From an uncultured Thermomicrobiales bacterium (GTDB taxonomy: Bacteria > Chloroflexota > Chloroflexia > Thermomicrobiales > UBA6265), in assembly GCA_902806395.1 (NCBI GenBank), contig CADCWH010000392.1, positions 1 through 10,064 of the forward strand: a stretch of DNA of 10,064 bases. The letters are read 5' to 3'. Shown here one piece after another: positions 5,612-10,064 of this stretch (positions are counted from its first letter, which is position 1; each line of letters begins with the position of its first letter). Position numbers and translations under genes: made by a program. The notes below the pieces were generated by a model that did no database searches, was not told the origin of the DNA, and saw only the letters and a program-made list of their open reading frames with translations.

Positions 5612-6583
5612 ATGACGAGTGCGACCACGGCCTACATGGTCCGGCGGGTGATCCTGCTTATCCCGCTGATGCTCGGCTTGAGCATGCTGATGTTTGGCTT
5701 GATCCATGCCGCGCCGGGTGACCCAGTCGTCGCCCTGCTCGGGCCACGGGCTGCCGCGGACCCCCGTGTCATGGACCAGGCCCGCGAGAACTACGGGCTG
5801 AACGATCCCCTCCCGCTCCAGTACCTCACGTGGTTGGGCAACGTCCTTCAGGGGGACCTTGGCCGCTCCTATGCCTTCAACAATGTGCCAGTCCTGGACC
5901 TGCTCGGGGAGAGAGCCTGGGCAACCATCCAACTCCAGGGCGTGGCGCTGTTTTTGGCCCTGCTGATCGCCGTGCCGGTCGGCATCCTCTCCGCGACGCG
6001 GCAGTACTCCCCGACCGACAATGCCGTCACGGTCGGTTCGTTCATCGGCCTGGCGCTGCCGAACTTTTGGCTGGCCCTGCTTCTCCAGATCTGGCTGGCG
6101 GTGGAACTGGGCTGGCTGCCGGTGCTCAGCGCCGGCCAGGGCTCCGTCCCCTGGCCGGAACGGTTGCAATACTTCGTGATGCCGGTGATGGTCGCGGCCC
6201 TGCCCAGCGTGGCCTACTTCGCCCGCTTCATGCGGTCGGCGATGCTCGAGGTGGTTGGCCAGGACTTCGTCAGGGTGGCCCACGCCAAGGGACTGCCACC
6301 CCGCCGGGTCTTGTATCGCCACGCCCTACGCAACGCCCTGATCCCGATGGTCACCGTGGTCGGCCTCCAGTTGCCCCAGATCCTGAGTGGGACGGTGATC
6401 ATCGAGCAGATCTTCGCCTGGCCCGGCCTTGGTGACCTCGCATACGGTGCCATCACCCGCCGCGATTACCCGGTCATCTTGGGTGTGACCCTGGTCGCGG
6501 GGTTCGCAGTGATGGTCGCCAGCGTGATCACCGATTTCGTCTATGTCCTGGTCGACCCGAGGGTGAAGCTCACCGGCTCGTAG
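5612..6583 (+). CDS. ABC transporter permease, DppB/OppB type
   Basis: First membrane-channel subunit of the importer, 323 residues, typical for the family. GGAGGAG lies 7 nt before the ATG. It opens with a transmembrane helix (about 8-30, RRVILLIPLMLGLSMLMFGL) followed by the DppB signature of an extracytoplasmic loop, APGDPVVALLG and ENYGLNDPLPLQYLTWLGN. Further hydrophobic helices lie near residues 105-130, 143-168, 189-206, 244-262 and 290-314. The cytoplasmic EAA loop that docks the ATPase is intact: DFVRVAHAKGLPPRRVLYRH begins at residue 218 with the conserved glycine at 227, followed by ALRNALIP. The C-terminus VYVLVDPRVKL is the standard DppB ending. The gene for the partner permease starts 14 nt after the stop, so the two are almost certainly co-transcribed. 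Confidence 0.95.
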   Translation: MTSATTAYMVRRVILLIPLMLGLSMLMFGLIHAAPGDPVVALLGPRAAADPRVMDQARENYGLNDPLPLQYLTWLGNVLQGDLGRSYAFNNVPVLDLLGERAWATIQLQGVALFLALLIAVPVGILSATRQYSPTDNAVTVGSFIGLALPNFWLALLLQIWLAVELGWLPVLSAGQGSVPWPERLQYFVMPVMVAALPSVAYFARFMRSAMLEVVGQDFVRVAHAKGLPPRRVLYRHALRNALIPMVTVVGLQLPQILSGTVIIEQIFAWPGLGDLAYGAITRRDYPVILGVTLVAGFAVMVASVITDFVYVLVDPRVKLTGS

Positions 6584-6597
6584 GGAGCGGGTACGAC

Positions 6598-7569
6598 GTG
6601 GCGGGAGGGCCGATGTCCGGGACAGGAGCGGGGATGGGGCGGGCGAATATCGCGCCGGTCGCGGCGGCGGCGGAACTGACCGGGGATGCGGCACGGCGAT
6701 CAGCCCTGCTTGAGAGGGTCGGGAGCCGGCGTCGCTACCCCGTCGTGCGCAGGTTCCTCCGCAACCGGCTGGCGGTGGCGGGTCTCGTCGTGATCGTCCT
6801 GCTCTATGCCGCCGCACTCGCCGCCCCGCTGATCCAGCGCTACGACGAGAACATGCTCACGCCAGGGCTACGGAACCAGCCGCCCTCGGCCGAGCACTGG
6901 GCGGGCACCGACCGCAACACCCGCGACTCCTGGGCCCGGCTGGTCGTTGGGGGGCGAGTCTCGCTGGCGGCGGGGTTCGCGGCGGTGGTGATGGTGATGT
7001 CGATCGGGATCACCCTCGGCGCCCTGGCGGGGTTCTTCGGTGGAATCGTCGACCAACTCGTGATGCGGACGACCGATGTCCTGCTCTCTGTCCCGCTGAT
7101 CCTGCTCCTGATCACCGCTGCATCGCTCTTCGAACCCAGTTTGGTCACCACCATCGCGGTGATCGGCGCCACCTCCTGGCCCGGCACCGCCCGCCTGGTC
7201 CGGGGCCAGTTCCTGGCGCTGAAGAGCACCGAGTACGTCACCGCGGCCCGGGCGATCGGTGCGGCCCCGGGCCGGATCATGGCCCGCCACCTGTTCCCGA
7301 ACGCCCTGGCGGTGATCATCGTCCAAGCCACCATCTGGCTGTCCTACGCGATCCTGCTGGAGGCGAGCCTGAGCTACCTCGGATTGGGTGTCCAGATCCC
7401 GACCCCGTCGTGGGGCAACATGCTCCAGGACGGGCAGCGGGACCTGCAATCGGGCGCCTGGTGGCTGACCCTGTTCCCGGGCTTGGCGATCTTCGTGACG
7501 GTGCTGTCCTTCAACCTGATGGGGGACGGTTTGCGTGACGCGCTGGATCCCCGGCACCGGGCTCGCTGA
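6598..7569 (+). CDS. ABC transporter permease, DppC/OppC type
   Basis: Second membrane-channel subunit, 323 residues from the GTG at 6598, which has AGGGAG 10 nt upstream. ATG codons at 6613 and 6634 (the latter with AGGAG 5 nt before it) are credible alternatives, because residues 1-40 are poorly conserved Ala/Gly-rich sequence. The DppC N-terminal segment RFLRNRLAVAGLVVIVLLYA gives the first helix (about 58-80). The periplasm-side HWAGTDRNTRDSWARLVVG (about 100-118) corresponds to the family's HWLGTDxxGRDxxSRLIxG, with the usual GRD read here as TRD. The EAA loop EYVTAARAIGAAPGRIMARH starts at residue 212, with the conserved Gly at 221, followed by LFPNALAVIIV. SYLGLGVQIPTPSWGNML and the ending LMGDGLRDALDPR are diagnostic. 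No ATP-binding subunit gene follows. The next gene is a hydrolase 98 nt away. Confidence 0.95.
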   Translation: MAGGPMSGTGAGMGRANIAPVAAAAELTGDAARRSALLERVGSRRRYPVVRRFLRNRLAVAGLVVIVLLYAAALAAPLIQRYDENMLTPGLRNQPPSAEHWAGTDRNTRDSWARLVVGGRVSLAAGFAAVVMVMSIGITLGALAGFFGGIVDQLVMRTTDVLLSVPLILLLITAASLFEPSLVTTIAVIGATSWPGTARLVRGQFLALKSTEYVTAARAIGAAPGRIMARHLFPNALAVIIVQATIWLSYAILLEASLSYLGLGVQIPTPSWGNMLQDGQRDLQSGAWWLTLFPGLAIFVTVLSFNLMGDGLRDALDPRHRAR

Positions 7570-7667
7570 CAGGGCGCGACGCACGAGGGACGCATCGCTG
7601 GGGCCCGAACCGAACGGCTTGACCATCCGGCGACCGACCGGGCAACGACGAGGGAGGAAACGCGAAG

Positions 7668-9083
7668 ATGGGCAAGGGGAAGAAGAAGGACCGCGCGAAG
7701 GAAGCCCAGCCCAAGGGCGACGAGCACGGGGCCGATGTCCCGGGCGCGGTCGCCGGTGCCCCGCGCCAAGGATCGGGGGCAATGACGACGGCGACGAACG
7801 GGAGCACCGGGGACGCGGAAATCGCGGCGTCCGCTCGGCGACCGGGCGACGACCCGGGAACGACCCCGTCGATGGACTGGTTCATCGCCCCGCAGGAATA
7901 CGCGGCCCGGGTGATCCGGGTCCGGGGCGAGTTGGTCCGGCGTGAACTCGACGCCCTGGTGCTGTTCCACCCGATCCGGATGGCCTATGTTTCCGGCTTC
8001 CACCACCTCAGCACCGAACGGCCGATGGCGATCGTGGTGCCGCTCGACTCGACCGAGGGCCTCGGGGCCCTGGTGCCCCACCTGGAACAGGAGCACATCC
8101 AGACGGCCCATGGCATCTCCCGCGTCAAGGTCTACCCGGAATACCCCACCGGCGGGACCAAGCACCCGATGCGGCACCTGGCTGACCTGCTGGCCGAAAT
8201 GGGACTGGGGAGTCGGACGGCCCGGATCGGCTACGACTCGGATGGCTACCTCGACATCAACGGCTACGACGGTCCGACACTGGCGAGCGTGGTCGCGGAG
8301 GGAGCCACCGCGGTCCCAGCGCGGGACCTGATCGACCGGATGCGGGCCGTGAAGAGCACCGCCGAGCTGTCGATGATCCGCCAGAGTTGCCAGTGGGGCA
8401 ACCTGGCCCACCGCCTGATGCATGAGAACCTGGAATTGGGCCGGACGGAGATGGACATCTCGCTAGAGGCCAGCACCGAAGCCAGCCGGATGATGATCGC
8501 CACCCTCGGTCCGACCTACCGGCCGCTCTCGATCGGCTGGGGGATGCCTGCCCTGGCGATGTTCCACGCCGGGGCCAACACCTCGCTCCCCCACGGCCTC
8601 TCCAACGCTGTGGGTCTGCGTCCCGGCGACATCCTGGTGACCGGGGCCGGGGCCGATGTCGGCGGGTACCAGTCCGAGTTGGAGCGGACGATGATCATGG
8701 GCGAGCCGTCGGCGGAGTTCGTCCGCCACTACGATCTGATGATGCGCCTCCAGCAGGCCGGGTTCGACGCCCTGCGACCGGGCCGCACCCTGGCCGAGGC
8801 CGAGTCGGATGTGTCGGCCGCCTTCGCCGAACTAGGGGTGGCGGAGATGCAGCGCCACCACACCGGTCACGGTATCGGTCTGGAGGGCCACGAGGCGCCC
8901 TTCATCGACAAGGGTGATCCGACCCCGATCACGGAGGGGATGGTCCTCTCGGTCGAGCCAGGACTCTACGTTCCCGGCCTAGGTGGTTTCCGCCACTCGG
9001 ACACGGTCGTCGTCACCGCCGGTGGCGTCGAACGCCTGACCTACTACCCGCGAGACCTAGAGGCGATGATCGTCCCGATCTGA
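7668..9083 (+). CDS. M24-fold (pita-bread) hydrolase, creatinase/Xaa-Pro dipeptidase-like, metal ligands mostly lost
   Basis: Cytoplasmic hydrolase of the family holding Xaa-Pro peptidases, creatinase and ectoine hydrolase, 471 residues. GGGAGG lies 10 nt before the ATG. An ATG at 7782 with AAGGA nine nt upstream would give 433 residues. The first 38 or so residues are a Lys/Gly/Ala-rich, probably disordered tail absent from most relatives. The creatinase-type N-terminal domain starts at APQEYAARVIRVRGEL (about 70). The C-terminal catalytic domain begins near residue 225. Conserved: His309 (SLPHG, the equivalent of the creatinase catalytic His), His401 (HHTGHGIGLEGHE) and Glu430 (SVEPG). Replaced: the first metal Asp by Gly326 (VTGAGAD), the second by Glu337 (YQSELERT; creatinase has a similar LERT) and the last Glu by Ser444 (FRHSDT). 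Three of five metal ligands are therefore gone, which argues for a metal-free, creatinase-like C-N hydrolase. The 98-nt gap to the permease gene shows no clear promoter, so it likely acts on the imported solute. Substrate unassigned. Confidence 0.9.
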   Translation: MGKGKKKDRAKEAQPKGDEHGADVPGAVAGAPRQGSGAMTTATNGSTGDAEIAASARRPGDDPGTTPSMDWFIAPQEYAARVIRVRGELVRRELDALVLFHPIRMAYVSGFHHLSTERPMAIVVPLDSTEGLGALVPHLEQEHIQTAHGISRVKVYPEYPTGGTKHPMRHLADLLAEMGLGSRTARIGYDSDGYLDINGYDGPTLASVVAEGATAVPARDLIDRMRAVKSTAELSMIRQSCQWGNLAHRLMHENLELGRTEMDISLEASTEASRMMIATLGPTYRPLSIGWGMPALAMFHAGANTSLPHGLSNAVGLRPGDILVTGAGADVGGYQSELERTMIMGEPSAEFVRHYDLMMRLQQAGFDALRPGRTLAEAESDVSAAFAELGVAEMQRHHTGHGIGLEGHEAPFIDKGDPTPITEGMVLSVEPGLYVPGLGGFRHSDTVVVTAGGVERLTYYPRDLEAMIVPI

Positions 9084-9115
9084 TGCCGGGGGCGTGACAG
9101 CCGGCGTGCGGGAAT

Positions 9116-9140
9116 GGGAGGGGGCCTCACGGCCCCACCC
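9116..9140. terminator. Bidirectional terminator between convergent genes
   Basis: GGGAGGGGGCC, loop TCAC, then GGCCCCACCC form a six-base-pair inner stem and a three-base-pair outer stem with a small asymmetric internal loop. It lies 33 nt after the hydrolase stop and 27 nt beyond the stop of the minus-strand anti-sigma gene, so it could end both transcripts. T-tracts are absent. Confidence 0.5.
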
Positions 9141-9166
9141 GTCGCCATGGTCGCCATGCGTGGCGT

Positions 9167-10027
9167 CTATGCGGGCCCGGTCGGCGGCACCGGATCACCG
9201 ATCTGGCCGGCAAGGGTCAACGTCCCGCTCGGCTCGGTGACGCCCGGCGGTTCATTGGTCACGCCGATCGACACATACTGTGCGAACGCGCCGGGCGCCT
9301 GCAGGGGCACGACGGCATCATTCCCGGTGCCCGCGGTGAAGCGACTGGCGGCGATACGCTGGTCATCGGCGGTGAAGAGCCAGACCTGGAACTCCTCCCC
9401 CGCTTCCAGGGGAGGAAGGTCGTTCGCGACCAGGAGAGCGGTGTCGGTGTCGGGGTCGGCGTAGAGCAGCCCGGTCGTGCCGGTCGGACTCTGGGGGTCG
9501 CCGAGGGCAAAGACGACCGCCCCATCGCCGACGATGCCGGTGATCGTCTCCTCATCCCTGACCCGGTCCAAGTCGCGTTGGAGCCGCAAGTTCCAACCGG
9601 CGAGCCCCACGATGAGGACCAAGACCGCGGCCACCAGGCCCAGGCGACCCACCGACGACCAGCGTCGGTCTCTCGCCGACGCGGGAAACGGCAATGGGTA
9701 AGCGGACGGGACAGGCGCTCCTGGTGCAACGACCCGTTCCGCGGACGTGGTCGGAGTCGGCACCGAGGAGGATCTGGTCCCTGCCGACGGGCTGGCCGGG
9801 ATTTCGACCGAGCGGGCGAGCAGAGCGACCTTGACGGCGGGACGCGGCGTCGCGGGCTGGAGCATCGCGCCGACGACGAGCACGTCGTCGAGTTCCGCCT
9901 GACACGACGGGCAGCCGACGAGGTGGTCCTCGACCGTGGCCATCTCGGCATCGCCCAGCGCGCCGATGGCATAGTCGGGGAGCAGTTCCACCATATCCGG
10001 ATGGAGTGGTCGCCGCTCGTCGTTCAC
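9167..10027 (-). CDS. RskA-family membrane anti-sigma factor with zinc-binding N-terminus
   Basis: Single-pass membrane protein that holds an ECF sigma factor inactive until a signal triggers its release. It has 286 residues. Residues 8-45 are the anti-sigma (ZAS-type) domain with His35-x3-Cys39-x2-Cys42 (HLVGCPSC) and an upstream His9. A Pro/Ser/Ala-rich linker (about 58-120) precedes one transmembrane helix (127-145, GLVAAVLVLIVGLAGW). The outer RskA domain (about 155-275) shows DLPPLEAGEEFQVWLF and a C-terminal PSGTLTLAGQI, both characteristic. The start is the GTG at 10025-10027, with GGGAG only 4 nt upstream. The frame stays open to the window edge, so a further upstream start cannot be excluded. 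The GTG overlaps the TGA of another frame (GTGA), as in sigma/anti-sigma pairs. Target genes are unknown. Confidence 0.9.
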   Translation of the reverse strand: MNDERRPLHPDMVELLPDYAIGALGDAEMATVEDHLVGCPSCQAELDDVLVVGAMLQPATPRPAVKVALLARSVEIPASPSAGTRSSSVPTPTTSAERVVAPGAPVPSAYPLPFPASARDRRWSSVGRLGLVAAVLVLIVGLAGWNLRLQRDLDRVRDEETITGIVGDGAVVFALGDPQSPTGTTGLLYADPDTDTALLVANDLPPLEAGEEFQVWLFTADDQRIAASRFTAGTGNDAVVPLQAPGAFAQYVSIGVTNEPPGVTEPSGTLTLAGQIGDPVPPTGPA

Positions 10028-10064
10028 GTCACTCCCATGAAACGTTGACCGTTGACGTGGCCCA
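10024..10064 (-). CDS. Possible C-terminal tail of the partner sigma factor (cut by window edge)
   Basis: One minus-strand frame entering from the right edge reads GHVNGQRFMGVT and ends at TGA 10024-10026, overlapping the anti-sigma GTG start by four bases (GTGA). RskA-type anti-sigma genes usually follow their ECF sigma gene with just such an overlap. Twelve residues cannot prove identity. Another frame also stops nearby, after WE at 10030-10032. Confidence 0.3.
   Translation of the reverse strand, partial: GHVNGQRFMGVT

Noticed and set aside
5171..6322. Minus-strand open frame of 383 codons across the binding-protein/permease junction
   Set aside because: It is antisense to two firmly identified transporter genes. 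Its His/Arg/Gln-rich composition is typical of a GC-rich reverse frame.
7619..7647. TTGACC in the gap before the hydrolase as a possible separate promoter
   Set aside because: Seventeen bases downstream the sequence is GCAACG, which has no -10 character, so co-transcription with the transporter genes is simpler.
7374..8423. Minus-strand open frame of 349 codons across the permease/hydrolase junction
   Set aside because: Same reason: it overlaps diagnostic DppC and M24 sequence on the other strand and shows no motifs of its own.
9141..9158. Two tandem copies of GTCGCCATG
   Set aside because: Only two 9-bp copies between convergent genes. Too short to call a functional repeat.

Overview
This is a high-GC window of ordinary-looking chromosomal DNA. 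It most likely comes from a Chloroflexota bacterium of the Thermomicrobia/Sphaerobacter type. That assignment is an inference from three things: the high GC content, the secreted cupredoxins with a HIHxGTC N-terminal domain, and the RskA-type anti-sigma factor. I see no rRNA, tRNA, CRISPR array or insertion sequence.

Left part, mostly minus strand. The window opens inside the first third of a 2-oxoglutarate dehydrogenase E1 gene (sucA/odhA) that reads leftward off the edge. About 670 bases without an intact gene follow. They hold a perfect 28-bp palindrome and a short plus-strand stretch that looks like the decayed C-terminal part of a GGDEF (diguanylate cyclase) domain. Next come two tandem, clearly paralogous minus-strand genes for secreted proteins. 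Each has a signal peptide, an uncharacterised His/Cys-containing N-terminal domain, and a C-terminal type-1 copper (plastocyanin/amicyanin-like) domain with a complete ligand set. A strong hairpin separates them.

Centre and right, plus strand. A promoter-like element overlapped by a 9-bp inverted repeat precedes what looks like an operon. The operon encodes a Tat-type family-5 solute-binding protein, two DppB/DppC-type permeases and an M24-fold hydrolase whose metal ligands are largely replaced, as in creatinase. A 15-bp hairpin lies between the binding-protein gene and the first permease gene. No ATPase subunit is encoded in the window. The layout suggests uptake of a peptide-like or small amide/guanidino compound followed by hydrolysis in the cytoplasm, but the substrate cannot be read from the sequence.

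Right end, minus strand. A convergent gene encodes a zinc-binding (HxxxCxxC) membrane anti-sigma factor of the RskA family. Its GTG start overlaps the stop of an upstream frame that may be the tail of its partner sigma factor, cut by the window edge.

I do not see a clearly new multi-gene system. The most interesting items are the tandem cupredoxins with their unnamed N-terminal domain, the metal-ligand-poor M24 hydrolase coupled to a transporter, the inverted repeat over the transporter promoter, and the GGDEF remnant beside the 28-bp palindrome.
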